The position numbers and the translations under genes are program-made. A stretch of 64,000 nucleotides of DNA. It comes from Conus ventricosus (Eukaryota; Mollusca; Gastropoda; Neogastropoda; Conidae). The notes under the pieces were generated by a model that was not told the origin of the DNA, made no database searches, and saw only the letters and a list, made by a program, of their open reading frames with translations. The DNA lies in assembly GCA_018398815.1 (NCBI GenBank), contig CM031614.1, positions 48,514,990 to 48,578,989 on the forward strand, given 5' to 3'. Shown here in pieces: positions 33,246-46,559 of this stretch (position 1 is its first letter; every line of letters starts with the position of its first letter).

Positions 33246-36200
33246 ACTAGGCCCTACAAGCTTTTTTTTAGTACTAATGGGAAGGAATATACAATGATAA
33301 CAGCGTATCATAAAATCCATATGGCAAGATTCCGACAAGTATCTTACAAATAATAGTAGATTGATATGCACAGCTACCGACACAGACAGAAAATGGATAA
33401 ATGTATGCAACTCCTTTGCTAAGTTTACAACCACCTCCACGGCCTCAGAATCCCTTGTCATTAGTGAGCAGATACCATGATAGGCCGTGGGATGGGGATG
33501 AGGGTAGAGGGAAGTATTTAGCAGCTTGTAATATTTTTAGTATGTTATCTTGTTAAGTTATTTCTGGGTTCTCAGGTAACTTGGATACAATTTTCTTAAA
33601 GTCTATTACTAGTCATATTCACATATGTTACTAGTTTGTGTAACCTTCATAATATATAGTTGTGTACTTGTTTATTTTATGCTTTTGTTTATACATGTTT
33701 TGTTGTGTTGATGTTTTTTACTTTGCATTTGTTTTGGTTTACTAATTGGGCTACTTTAATTTAAGTATATTTACTTATTATTTGATTTTGTTAGAAGCAT
33801 GTTTCTGTGTGCCATTCTTAGTTTCTAACAGTTCCTATTTGTAATCCTGAAACATATAACAGAACGGAATAAAGTATAACATCACAATATTTAAAAATAT
33901 CAGTTTTTGGGTTGATTTCCACACTTCTCTGTTTTAAACAGGTCCAACAAGCTACCAACAAAAAGCACTTCTACCCCAAATGAAAATAAGCTCATAAAAT
34001 ATAATGACAAACAGAAATTTGATTAACACATTCATGATAGATATTATCATACATATAAAACTAACGGAAATTCGATAACATAATCATGAATGGATATATC
34101 TCATAGCACAAAGCTAACACAAATTTGAATTAACCTTATTCATGAATGGATATATTGATCAAACAGATGTGTTCTTATCAAAGGGGTTAAGGAGAAGAAC
34201 ATAAATTTATTAACATAGTATTCCCCTAAGAAGTCTCTATGAACGTTCAAGGCAGAAAAAGATGTGCAGTACAAAGTGAAAATCCAAATGTGGCATTTCA
34301 GTGCATAAGGGAATGCTTCGCATGCCCAAAGTCAATCATTGATTTCAGTGGATACCATCAGGAGGTTTTCATGGATACCATCATGAGGTTTGACTGGATA
34401 ACAGAGCAAAAACTTGTAGTGTTCATTTCTTTCTGGGTATCCAAAACCAAAAGTTTGTTTGGGGAAAAACACACACAAAATGCTTTGTTGAATTCCAAAA
34501 CCCTGCAATAAATTTTTTTTTTCCAGTTTTCCACTTGTCCTCTTCGTATAAAAAGAAAAAAAATAGAAAAGGAGACCAGAATATAATCAGTTACTGAAGA
34601 GCAAGTTGTACTTTCTGTTTTTCCCAGCTGTCCTTTTGCAAAAAATCAAAAACCAAAAGGGAGACAGTATTAGTCAAATATTCAAGAAGTTGTAGTAAAT
34701 TTATCCAGCTTCCTTTTTGAAAAAAAAACAACAACAAAGACAAACAAACAACAAAAACAAACAACAGGAAGACAGTAAGTAATCAGTTTACAGAGAGAGA
34801 GTTACTAGTATTTAAATATTTCAGCTGTCCATTCACACAAAAATGAAAAGGGAGACAGTATAAACCAGTTTACTGAAGAGTGTCATGTGTACTTCTGATT
34901 CTCAGATCACTGCCCTTCCAATCACCAACGAAGGTGTGAACACAGAACCCAAGAAGGACTCAACACTGTGAATTGTCTGACTATCAGCAGCACAGGCTGT
35001 TATCTGACCGAGGAAAGAATCGCCAGATTTTTGACGATTAACAACAAGTCACGAAACAGAACTGGTCAGTCAGGTGCTTAACAGATTCTGCAACTGAGTG
35101 CTATGTGGAATGGAAAAGTTGAATTTGGCTCTTACAAAGAATGAGTTGATCAGACAAGTTTTTGAATGAAGACAATCAAATTAATTTTAAGAAAATTATA
35201 CATCTGAAATTGGGGTCTAATTCAAAATTATTGATGTAAATGTTTAGCATAAAATGTTTGAAATATCTTGTGCAAAAGGTGTTTCTAATGTAAAAACAAA
35301 ACAATGTAGCAGAATACTTTTAGAGTGACAAACATATAATCGTGGCTTTGCAAAAGCTGGTTGAACCCTGAGTTATTGCATGATGATAAATGTAAGAAAT
35401 GTTGAATTGGGTTCATTGAACACTTTCTTAATGCGAACAAGTGATTCATTGCATCAAATAGATTCAATTTAGAATGACGAGTTGAAACAAAGTTCAAGAG
35501 CTCTCTGTTTTTGTTATTCAAGCACGTGAACTCTGTTAAAAATCTAATACTTAGATGAAAATGTCATATAAATGTGGCTATGGAATTTGATTACAAAAAA
35601 AAGCAGCAGTTGATCCGTTTTTTCTTGTGTTCCTTTTCCACTTTCCTCCCTCAAGGTTAGAAAACATGAAGATTGTATCCAGAATGAAAGCAATTTTTTT
35701 AAAAGAAGAGAAGCAAAAAGCACACACTTTTAGAAACTGTTTTTTTCAAAATCTGAACTGGAGTATTGAATTTAAAGCATTAGATGTTGACCAAATTTCA
35801 CTGCAACGTTATAACTTTGAACACTATTTAGGTGACGTCTTTGAATCATTTGGATGATTCCTTAACCCAGACAAGACCCTCAAGCTGCCAACAGCCAAGA
35901 GGCATGAGTTAGTTTTAGTTTTTTTTTTTCTCAGGGCATGGAATGGTAGGGCTGGCCACTGGCTTCACAGTCACAGACAGTTAAAGCCAAGAACACAAAT
36001 AGTGAAAAGTCAAAACATCTGGGCATATTGAAAACCAGGTACCTGGACTGTGATCTCATGCAATACTTATTGAGATGAAAACAAATTGATTGAACTTATT
36101 AATGCGAAGAACAGAGACACATCGAGCTACACAAGAATGAATAAATAAAAAGTGTCCATGTTTGAAAATAAACAAAATTGAAAGTACAAAAATTTCCAAG

Positions 36201-36336
36201 TATTGTTATAATATCTTGCATGCACTGTCACAAAAACCTGTAATATGTGTGTGTTTGTGTGTGTTGTGTTGTGGTGGTGTAGTAGTAGTAGAGTAGTACT
36301 TCATTATTACTCTTTCACAAATAGTGTGATATTAAC

Positions 36337-36369
<33 letters not shown>

Positions 36370-36701
36370 GAAAGGGTATGTGTGGTGATGCATAGGTGTA
36401 GTGAAAGTGCACGCAAAATATGGTATATTTACTACTTAAAACATTATAGCAAATATCTAAACAGGACTACAAAATTAAACAAAAGGTAACTATGATAGCA
36501 AAAATCAATATCAGAAAAAACATCAGTCACTGTCATTCCTAATAAACAAGTAAGTATCCCTTAAACGTCACACAATCAAATAAAACTGGGGCTCTCGACA
36601 CTTGCCTTACCCATATGCATTTTGGTCCTGCACTATATTTCGTTCTGACTGCGTCAAGTTTCCATCTGTGTGTGTGTGTGGTTGTGTGCGTGTGGTGTGT
36701 T

Positions 36702-36732
<31 letters not shown>

Positions 36733-39700
36733 GATTTTTAATATCATTGTTTGCTCAACATGAATATAAAGAAGTATTTTGTTCTCTGTAAATGTTTTTT
36801 TAGTGTGATGAAAGTGGTTGATCTTGTTTGATGTTTTTTTCTTTCACCTGCTGAATGGATATTTTAGCTCGCTGCAAAATTGTTTTTGACTTAAAACAAA
36901 ACAGTTTTAGAGTGCTTTGTTGAGTGAGAAATAACATTTTAAGCTCGCCAAATGATTCGTGTGTTTATTGTGTAACATCCTGAACATTTATCTGCTTCTT
37001 ATGGAAAAAGAAATAAATTTGTTAAGCGTAACAGAAAACTTCCTGTGCCTGATGTTTTGGTGACGCATACTTTCAAAGTTATCTGGAGTTAACATTTGAA
37101 CAGAAATAGATAATAATGACTCGATGTGGAACTGGTCCAACAAGGTAGTATTGATGACACATAGCTTTCAAAGTGTTGAGTGCATTTTGAACCAGAAATA
37201 ATGAAAAATGACATCAGTGTGAACTGGCTCAGTCCCCAGAGTTGTTTGATGACACATAGCTTTCAAAGTGTTTTTGAATACATTTTGAACCAGAAATAGA
37301 TGATAATGACCATGGTGGAACTGGTCAAAATCCGGAGTTGTTTTTGATGCGAATTCAAATGAACATTGCTGAGTGCTTTGTTGAAAAGAACATTTTCCCA
37401 TGTTTGACAGGTATTTTTTGATTCCAGAAGGTGTAATCAGGCAAGTTAAGTGGATGCGTTATACAGAGTAATTGCAATGGAGGAAACAGATATAAGGTTT
37501 GTAAAGCACTTTGCTCATCAAAGTAATGAATGTTGCCCAGGGTGAACACTATTTTGACTGGACAATAAATGAGTTAAAATGCAATTACTGATAAATATTG
37601 CAAAGTATTCAGTAAGTGAGAAATCATTGGGGGTTGTTGACAGTTGATTCTCAGTTTGAGATTGTGAAGTGGCAGGCATAGAGATAAAGTAAAATATTGA
37701 TGATACAATGGAATCATTAGTTCAAAAAAATAAAGTAGGGGTTGTGTTGTATGTATTTCATGCTTCATACAGGATTTTTGGTTTGATTTGTTTTTATTGT
37801 CAAGATTTATCTTAAATGTTTTTTTTTTTTAGCAATAGACCAAGAAACTAATGTAAATGCTTGTGTTTTCATCACGTAGTATGGATGAAAAAGAGCTTTT
37901 GTATGATAGGGAAGACACACAGATAATTTGTATTTCTGTTTTCTGTTATTACATCATTGATAATTGAATTGGGCTTTCTTCAATTTGTTCATGTCCTGTT
38001 ATTGAAGGACTTCCTTGAATCTGTAAGCATCAGCAAATGTGATATGTCATTACTTGTATTGTGCATGAAAGCTGGCACCCAATTGGTGCTGGGTCCCTGA
38101 CCGACACGGAAGTCGTTAGTGTTGTGAATATTTAGGAAACAACCTCCAGAAAAAAAGGAAGAGTAACAAGAAGTCACTCTGTACATTATATGGAATCTTG
38201 AACCATCAGTTTACAAGTCACAAATACATCAATCACTGGCTTGAACTCAGAGGTTCAATATTATGAGAGATTACCCTGTGGCACCATTTATGTATCCTTC
38301 TTAAATGGCCACATTCCATTATGGTGTACTTATAAAGTGCCTTACCATGATTAAAGACCAAGTACTAGGCACTTATAACAGTCCACACACTGGTTGATTC
38401 GACACTGCCCACCTGGGTTCATCATACTGAAGAGCTGCCCACAAGGATTAATCATACACAGTACAGTGCCATTCAGTCGATAATATGACACACAATTTCC
38501 ATTAAAGTTTCACAGCAGGTATGCCATGCTTGTGTATATGGTGTCATCCATAACCACGACCAAACTGGCCATACTCCCAAAAGTAAAAGAGAGATATACG
38601 TGAGTATGATGTAGAAACAAAGCCCTTGTGTGCATGCATGATAAGTGGTGGGATTTTTGTTTGTTTTGTTTGTTTGTTGTTGTTTTTGGGGGGAGTGTGT
38701 TTTTGTGTTTTGTGTTTCTTTCCACATCCTGTCACACCAGCGTAACAAAGTTTAGTGTCTGTGAAGATGGCTATCCACAGGCAAGTTTCATGTTTTTTGT
38801 ATTTGGATTGCATGCTTTCACACCCAAACTCTGAGTTTGTTCAACTATCCCAAAATGGCTACCTTGGTAGTTGCAGGAGGAGGGTAATATATTCTTACCA
38901 AGGAATCTTAGCTACCGAAACAATTTCTTTTTTATCTGAAACATTCCATTTTAAATTCTTTTGTGGGTTTACAGTGAGAAAGCTGTGTGGGTTTGTAACG
39001 TTCCTTTGATCAGTCTTCAGTTAAGTTTAGATCATAACTTTCATATGCATGTTGATGTGTACATTTGTGGGGTCCTTGGCCAGAAGGTAATTGCCCCTAC
39101 AACTACACGGTGCTTATCATTCCATTGTTCACAGTTTTATTGTATCCTGAAAGTCGTGGCGTTCAAACTGTGTCAAAACAGATGGGGGTTTTTTTTTTTA
39201 TGTATAACTTACCCTATTCAGAGTACGAAGAGTGTCAGGGACAAATAACCTTTCAATTAAAATAACTGAATTTTCAAACATGTCCAATATTCTTGTTTTC
39301 AAGGTCATCACTGTGGCAGTTATGCGGTTTTTATGTGCAGTGTTCACCTGTGGGAAACTAGGTGCCTAATGTGCTGTGTTTCTTTGTAGCCATGGTGGTC
39401 CATTATGTAATAATCAGCTCTGTACAAGTTACCAAGATCGTATTGTGCTGTATCCTGTGCATTACTGTGGGCCATTTATGTATGCTGTTCTATACTGTTG
39501 CAGTTGTTAGGACGGTAGGGGTCTGTCACTTCTATCCTGAGGCAATGTTGAGACTGATGTGATGTAATGTCTGTCATGTCCATACCAGTTTTGGATTCCT
39601 GTTATGTAGTTTCTGTTGAATCTGTTGCATGTGTTTTGGCAGTTATGTATGTCTATTCTGTCCTTGCAATGGTGGTAACCTGTTACATGATGTCTGTGTT

Positions 39701-40690
39701 CTGTTCTGTGCAAATGTGTAAACTGTTACATGAGTCTGATCTGTTAAGTGGCAGTTGTGGTGACATTAATTAATGTCGCATGTTTCTAAAGCAGTATTTA
39801 AGGAGGCTGCTGTGTACGTCTGTCTATCCTGTGCAGTTGTGCTGGCTTTATTAAACTCTTTGTCTATATGGAATCTGTTGTGGTGGCAGTTTTAACGTGT
39901 GTCGGACTAATCCTGTGGCATGTATTTGTAATGGGCAGTTACGTGCTGGTGTCTGTTCGCACCTGTTGGCATGTTGTTGGGCATTTATGTGCAGGTGTCT
40001 GTCCTATCCCTGTGCACTGTTGTTTGGGCAGTTACATCTGGTGTCTGTTCCTCCTGTGCAGATGCTGTGTTAACAGTTCCATGATTCTGTTCTGTTCTAG
40101 CATTTCAGTGTATGGCTGTAATAGCAGTGTCTGTTATTGCCGTTGCTGTGGTTGCCGTTGAATAGTGTCTGTTCTGTAGGACCATTGCCCATAATCATGC
40201 TGTATGTTTGGCTGTGGGTTTGTCCTGTCACTGTATTCTTTCTGTATTAGATTGTAGTTTCATTTTGTGTCAATATTGTTACAAAGCTGGTGGCTTCTCT
40301 GATGTCATGTTTTGCTTGCATGATTTTGTCCACACTTGAAGATTATTTTACTGTATACTTGAAACTGGAGATATGAAGTCCCTGTGTGTGATGTTGAATG
40401 AAAGTCATGGGACGCTGCTTTATGCCCTACAGCATTGCAACTAAAATTACTGTTTTTGTAATTTGGAACCTTTTTGGGTGGTAATTATCAAGGCTCAAGG
40501 ATACCAACACTAAAGTTGAATTAAAATGCCAGGTCTGACCAAAGCAAGTGTGATTTTGTTGGGATTGGAAGTGGGCAAAGTGGGGATGGAATTTGTGAAC
40601 GCAACCGCAACTTTCAAGATATTCTGCAGCTAACTTCGATCCCAGGTGTATCGTTTTTTTGTTTTTTCTTTTTTTTTTTCCCCTGTCTTC

Positions 40691-41041
40691 CTTTTCTATC
40701 AACACTCAAACTGTTCTTTAAAATTTATTTCAAGACACTCTTATTTCCAAACCAAACAATTTGTGTGTTGTTTTTGATGACTAGGCAAAGAAAGAGAAAT
40801 GCCCTTTGTACTCTAGCTGTCCATTTAGCTAACTATTGCCATTAGGGTGTTTTACGCATAGATTCTAAATTTTTGCTTGTTAGTTTTTTTAGTCATTAGT
40901 AATGAATTACACTTTTCCTCCCCTACTCAGTAGTAAAGAGTTGAGCATGTTTTTTTTTTTTTTAAATCTTTCCTGTAATTTATTGTAGTATGAAAACATT
41001 GTTTTTCATTATCTTTCTCTCTCCCTCCCTCCCCTCCCCCC
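40691..41041. other. Unique non-coding flank of the tandem duplication
   Basis: Similarity to unit 1 ends near 40690. The sequence is A+T-rich and runs into a C/T-rich tract ending in CAG at 41042. Confidence 0.5.
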
Positions 41042-41042
41042 A

Positions 41043-41411
41043 GCCCACACCAACACCTGGAAAATTTGAATGGAGTCCATTTGCAATTCCTGCCTCATGA
41101 ATACAGGGGTGTATTTACCACTGCGTGGTTGTAAGTTTTTCAATGTCTTCTTGTATTTCCCCCATATATACATTTTCTTGTACTTATCTGTATTTTCCTA
41201 AATATTCATGTTTGAAAAGTATTATGTTTTGCACTGATACCCAGTGCTATGCTGAGCTTTGAAATATAACAAAGATTTCAGATGTGTGAAGAAGGGGGTA
41301 CAAAGTCCATTTGTTTATTTGTTTGTTTTTTTCATTCATTCTGCACTTTGAACATTGAAAAATATTAGGGGACAAATCACCATTATATCTGAGTTATTTT
41401 GAAAATAAAAG
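41043..41411 (+). CDS. Candidate terminal exon with 3' UTR and poly(A) signal
   Basis: A strong pyrimidine tract (CTCTCCCTCCCTCCCCTCCC) ending in AG is followed by 18 open codons reading PTPTPGKFEWSPFAIPAS and a TGA at about 41098-41100. About 300 bp further, AATAAA occurs near 41404-41409. This is the layout of a last exon plus 3' UTR. The peptide is short, no family is recognised, and upstream exons are not proved. A donor-like GTAAGT near 41131 allows an internal exon instead. Confidence 0.35.
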
Positions 41412-41519
41412 ATGCTCAAAGTTTGCCAGCGTTTCTATGTTTCACCAGTTTATCTAGAGTTGCGCTACGAGGAGTGTATGTGTAAGATGATAAGTGGTAA
41501 CTAGATTTTTATATTCAGG

Positions 41520-41796
41520 TGTCCTCTTCAACGATCCACTTTCAGGTGGTCAGTCAACGGCAGACGCACAGAGCACCCTCCCAGAAGAGTGCAAGGAACA
41601 AATATTAAACAAGACAATGCACCACCAATATGACAACACATTGCAGAAACATTATGAACGGCCGCGCAGAGAAAGTACACAAGGATGTTTCAGCCACTGT
41701 TACACATTTGTTAAGCTGCCTAGTGTGCTACAGTTCACAACGTCTTCCTTTATTGTCATGTGCATATGGAGTGTGTTTTGTACCTGGACTGATTGA
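41520..41796 (+). CDS. Open segment, possible exon of unknown function
   Basis: After an acceptor-like TTTTATATTCAG, an open frame runs about 92 codons (VLFNDPLSGGQSTADAQS, LPEECKEQILNKT) to a TGA at 41794-41796, next to the (AAT)n tail of a SINE. No domain or family is recognised. The second half looks non-coding. Confidence 0.2.
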
Positions 41797-42327
41797 TAAT
41801 AATAATAAAAATAATAATGAATACTTATATATGTGCCTAATCCTCGGCTAGAGGCTCTAAGCGCCTTTACAATCAACACTCGTTTACACAACGTGCTGCC
41901 CTACCAGGTATGCCGACTGAAGAGTCGGCCTAGCTGGCCTTCATTCAGTCGTTCCCGAGTCACCAGTCGTATCGATTCATATCGGTCCACAATCATTTTC
42001 TTCCTTCACTCTTTCCATTTCTCACGCAGGTTGCATGTTATGTTGTAACATTACCATCCATACCAACGCCCAAACTGGCCTACTCGAACTGAAAGTTGGT
42101 GATGGTATTTTTACGAGTATGCAAGATGTAAATACGGAGCGTTCACACATGGAACCAGGTTTATAGTCTCATTCAAAGACTAATGGAAATGGAGTCAGAA
42201 CAATGTTAACCCGAGGGAAAAAAACCCCCTGTACCGAAACGCCCGGCGGAGGTTCGAACCTGCAACCCAGGATCACACAAGAATACGAGTCATGCGCCGC
42301 TAACCACAGAGCTAATTCCGGCTACCC
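41797..42327 (-). mobile_element. tRNA-derived SINE with (AAT)n tail
   Basis: On the minus strand: A-box TTAGCTCTGTGGTTAGC (42315-42299) and B-box GGTTCGAACC (42260-42251), then a body with CAGTTTGGGCGTTGGTATGG, then GGCGCTTAGAGCC, ending in a (TTA)n-type tail (plus-strand AATAATAATAAAAATAATAA at 41797-41823). The structure is tRNA head, central domain and short-repeat tail. Further copies are at 28285, 38330, 54105 and 54355. Confidence 0.8.
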
Positions 42328-42356
42328 ACTCTCATGATTTCACTTCTTCTATTTAG

Positions 42357-42445
42357 GAGTTGACAACCCAGTAATGGTTGTTCCTAGCAGTGAACCAAAA
42401 GGAAAAAGAAGAGAAGAAAACAAAGTGGACATAAGTGAGTTCAAG
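42357..42445 (+). CDS. Candidate internal exon of an unidentified host gene
   Basis: Acceptor-like CACTTCTTCTATTTAG is followed by 29 open codons (VDNPVMVVPSSEPKGKRREE, NKVDISEFK) and a donor-like AAG-GTGTGT. The charged, non-repetitive peptide looks coding. Its family is unknown. It starts 30 bp from the head of the adjacent SINE. Confidence 0.35.
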
Positions 42446-43674
42446 GTGTGTAAACAGTTTTGTAGCATGAGCAAAGATTGCTACTGCATCTTCCCAGCGG
42501 AATAGCCAAGGCCTGTGACAGAACAAGCATGAGAGACTCTGTTTAGGGGACACCAAAATGTGTGTCGAGGTTTGAATCACAGTCACTGATAGAGCACAGA
42601 CAAATAGGGAGAAGGCAGGGTGAGGAGAATTTGGTGGTCCTGCAGCCAGGAGGGGTTATTTTCCCCGGGCCAAAACCCGTGAATGTGTTAGTAATAACTA
42701 ACTGTGAGACATTTTGTGATGCCATCAGATTTAAGTGTAAACATCCCGAACTGAGCTGTGCAACATCCTGTACTGCAGTGATAGTAGTTTTTTAATCACC
42801 CATAGGACACTGTATCCTAAGAGATTAAAAGTCAATAGGACCACAGGGTCCTGGAGTAACCAAAATAATAGGACACCAGACTCGGAATCAGGCATTCATT
42901 GTGATAAATATGCATTTTATTAACTCAGGTCCGCCGACTAAACTGGAGAAAAGTATTAAAAAAAACAAAAACAAATCAAAATCAACACAATTATTTTTGA
43001 TGACTAGAATCAGGGCAAAGCTTAGTGAAAGTTAAAAATAAATGGAAATGTACAAGACTAATGTTAATGTTCATTGTGCGAGCTGCAAAACGAACAACAG
43101 AAATTACTCATTCACATCATTGTTGCGAAACAACTGTCTCTTTTCCTTCTTCCCACTTTGGCCTGACACTGGTGTGCAATATGAATCTTACCTTTTCCTT
43201 CTGCCTTCGAGCTTTGTCTTCAGATCATGTCTTGCATCTTTCACTGAATAGCCTGTTCACGCTTAGCAGTGCACACCAAATTCTGTTAGGCTCAGCTGAA
43301 ATCTAAAAGTCAGTGTGCTCCTCTCGCCTATCACATCGCGCTTCATCGGTCCGTCAGCCTCAGAGCTGTGCAAATATCCCGAGAACGCGCATTCTCATGC
43401 TCTGCATTCAACGCTACTCAGTCTCGCACGCCCCCGCACAATAAAACGGCTGTAACTTGTCCGCGACCATCGCGAAAACGATAGACAGCGACCGGCTTCG
43501 CTTGTATTAGGATCTGACATTTGACAGGATGGAGGTCGAGCCGATCATCTTGTACATTCTTTTATCGTCAATGACCGGAGACCGATGGAAATCTACATCA
43601 CTGGTACATGACGTATCAAACCTTTAGCACTGCTATATTAAAATATAAGTGTGTGGTGTCATCCCTGTACTGGG
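42446..43674. other. Stretch without assigned gene; CpG-rich patch at 43320-43520
   Basis: No gene supported. The patch around 43320-43520 has more CpG dinucleotides (for example GAGAACGCGC, CTCGCACGCC) than its surroundings and could be a promoter or element fragment. Confidence 0.4.
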
Positions 43675-44815
43675 CTAGTATGCCAACATCCTGACTAGCT
43701 GGCAACATCCTGTAACTAGGCAAATGCAACATCCTGTACTGGCTAAGCAACATCTGTACTAGCTATGCCACAAGCCTTACTAGGCTATGCAAACATCCTT
43801 ACTAGCTTAAGCAACATCCTTGTACTAGGCTATGTAACATCCTGTGACTAGGCAATGCAACATCCTGTACTAGGCTATGCAACATCCTGTACTAGGCTGT
43901 GTTACCTCCTGTACTGGCTATGTGACATCCATACTAGGCAAGTAACATCCTGTACTTAGACTATTTTAACATCCTTTATTAGGCTATGCAACATCCAGTA
44001 CTAGCTAGCAACCTCCTGTACAAGGCTCTGTGACAATCCTGTACTAGTCTAAGTGACATCCTGAACTAGCAATGCAACAGTCCTGTACTAGGCCATGAGA
44101 CATCCTTTACTAGGCTATGCACATCATGTACTAGGCAATGCTACATCCTTACTAGGCTTGTGCAACGTCCTGTAAAAGACTGTGCGACAGTCCTTTACTA
44201 GGTTGATGCAACATCCTGAACTAGGCTAATGCGACATCCTGTACTAGCAATTCACCATCCTGTACTAGCTGTGTACATCCTGTACTGTCTATGCAACATC
44301 AAGTACTAGGCTAGTGACATCCTGTACTAGTCTGTGCAACGTCCTGTACAAGACCTGTGCGACTTCCCTGTAACTAGTTATGCAACATCTGTACTAGGTC
44401 TATGCTACATTCCTGTAACTATGGCTATGCAACAACCTGTACTAGCAATGTCCACATCCTGTACTAGCTTATGCAACAACCTTACAAGCAATGGTGACAG
44501 CCTGTACTACCTGTTGCAACGTCCTGTACAAGGCTGTGCGACAACCATGTACTAGGTAATGCAACATCCTGTACAGGCTATGCAAACAATCCTGTACTAG
44601 GCTATGTCACATCCTGACTAGGCTCTGCAACATCCTGTACTAGGCTAAGTGACATCCTGTACTAGGCTGTGCAAACGTCCTGACATTATGCTGAGCAACA
44701 TCTTAACTAGTTATGCAAACATCCTGTACTAGGCTATGCAACATCCTGTACTTAGGCTATGCAACTACCTTACTAGGCTATGTGACATCCTTACTAGGCT
44801 GTGCGACATCCTTTA
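43675..44815. repeat. Minisatellite, 22-bp unit, about 50 copies
   Basis: Consensus AACATCCTGTACTAGGCTATGC, with frequent single-base indels. It spans about 1.1 kb. Confidence 0.95.
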
Positions 44816-46555
44816 CAGTATAATACAATATTTAAAGTATTTACATAGAACACACGTTTTCCTGAAGACATTACAAAACATTTGTAACTAGAAACACATT
44901 TAGTATCAAATAATTCGAACTGAACCATAATCAAATGAATACCACTGTAACCATCTTGAAGGCAGAACCATTCATATCGCCTGCTTCCAGGCTTTTACCT
45001 CTTGGCTAGATCGGACTCATCGTGGAGGCACTGCCTATTGTTGTCTGTGCTCCCGTTAACGTCAAATTCAGATTTACCACAGTGTATAATTCTGTGGTAT
45101 TCTCATCAACAAGGGTTCAAGATGGAATACAACCCAGCACAGTGAAGGGAAGAAAATGTAAAATCGAAAAGTAAGTGTGGCTAAGGAAGAACTTGCTAAA
45201 AAAAAACCAACAGTCATTAAGTAAACAGAATCAATGTAGGGGACAACTTTGAGCCTATACTGAGGACCATTTATAAGAATGTGAGAGAAGTCACAAGGTT
45301 CAACAATCAGAGTTGGTCATCCACAGCAGTAAAATGACCTCAAGCATTAGTCAATCAAGTGATGGGAACAGTAACCTGAACACCCTTTACCATTACTCCT
45401 AAGACAGATGCAATCTTCCACAGACACAGACTGACCAAACAATAAAAAAAAATAATCGTGATGGGTAGGGGGGGTGAGGGGAGATTGAACACGGCGTCAT
45501 TACATTAATGAAATTGAGTTCAACATCATGTTGGAAACTTAACCACCTCGCAAACAAGCTCAAATGATACACATGATCTTTACTGCCCACCTGAGGTCGG
45601 TCAGAACTCTCCGAGTGTGAAAAGTTGTGTCCATATTTAGTAATCACATTGATTAATTTGAATCCGACCAGTGGGCTGGGGCCCTGTCAACATGTGAACG
45701 CTTGCCCTGATAAAAAGTACTGTCTGCTGCCCTGTCAGTTCAATCGCTGCGTTCACACTGTGTCCTATCATCCCTTCAACGCCCGTTGTGACACTACATC
45801 TTACCAACATACGGTAGAGCACACAGGTGCACACACACGACACACCACCACACCACACACACACACAAACACGCACACACGCACGCACGCACGCACGGCA
45901 CACATCACACACACACACACACACACACGACACCAAGGTCTGCTGTTGCATAAAGCCATTGCCGTGATTTATGCTTAATTATAAGACAGAAATACACAGA
46001 GACTATATTAAACAGAGGTTAAGGAGGGGAGGCAGGAGATGGGTAGAAGGGACAGAGAGAAATCATTCTCTCACTCTCTCTTCTCCTCTCCTCTCTCTCT
46101 CTCTCTTTCAATCACAGGAGACGGGAGGAAGGGAAACGCTTGACGCAATAGACGCGCGCTTCACGCTGCGCCATTTATTGTGGGGCCACTCGGCCCGTCC
46201 ACAGGAGTAACGCACATACCTTTCAACAAATGACCACCAAAAAACCACAAAAATCATTTGATTGAAACGTTGAATGATAACATATATTGTTTTCTGTTTA
46301 GAATATTCTATTCATCAAAAATCATCAGTATTACTATTGCATAATGGTTTCTCTGTTTTTAAGCATAAAGATGTATCATTGCAATTTCTCTTATGGTTTC
46401 AGATTAATCGTTTTGTAGCAGATTTTCCAGTGTGAATTGCGTTCTATTACTAAAGTGTATTGAAAATGTATTTTTGTTCGCAATTGCCTGTAATTTGACA
46501 CACATTAAGAAGTTCATTTCGGATTCTACTGTGGGCAGAAGGGCATGTTGTTAAA
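44816..46555. other. Non-coding stretch with microsatellites
   Basis: No gene recognised. (CA)n/(CACG)n-rich sequence lies at about 45822-45930 and a CT-rich run at 46068-46110 ends in TCAATCACAGGAGACGGGAG, a motif shared with 47590-47620. Confidence 0.5.
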
Positions 46556-46559
46556 GCTG

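Larger units (their letters stand above)
30661..40690 (+). repeat. Tandem duplication unit 2 (about 10 kb), indel-rich
   Basis: Direct copy of 20610-30660. It includes part of the minus-strand LINE (30664-32250), LINE copy C's equivalent (about 32640-33030), its tRNA-like module (33035-33245), the splice-acceptor repeat (about 34500-34905), the exon-like segment (34906-35097), the 97-bp repeat (37045-37350), the SINE fragment (38330-38620) and the 50-60-bp minisatellite (39310-40250). Differences from unit 1 are dominated by one- or two-base insertions and deletions, which also break the (TG)n tract near 36670. This pattern fits uncorrected long-read sequence better than evolutionary divergence. 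Confidence 0.9.

Noticed and set aside
42240..42327. Possible functional tRNA gene on the minus strand
   Set aside because: It is joined to a SINE body with (AAT)n tail and has several sister copies, so it is a SINE head.
43675..44815. CRISPR-like array
   Set aside because: Tandem 22-bp units without distinct spacers, in animal DNA.
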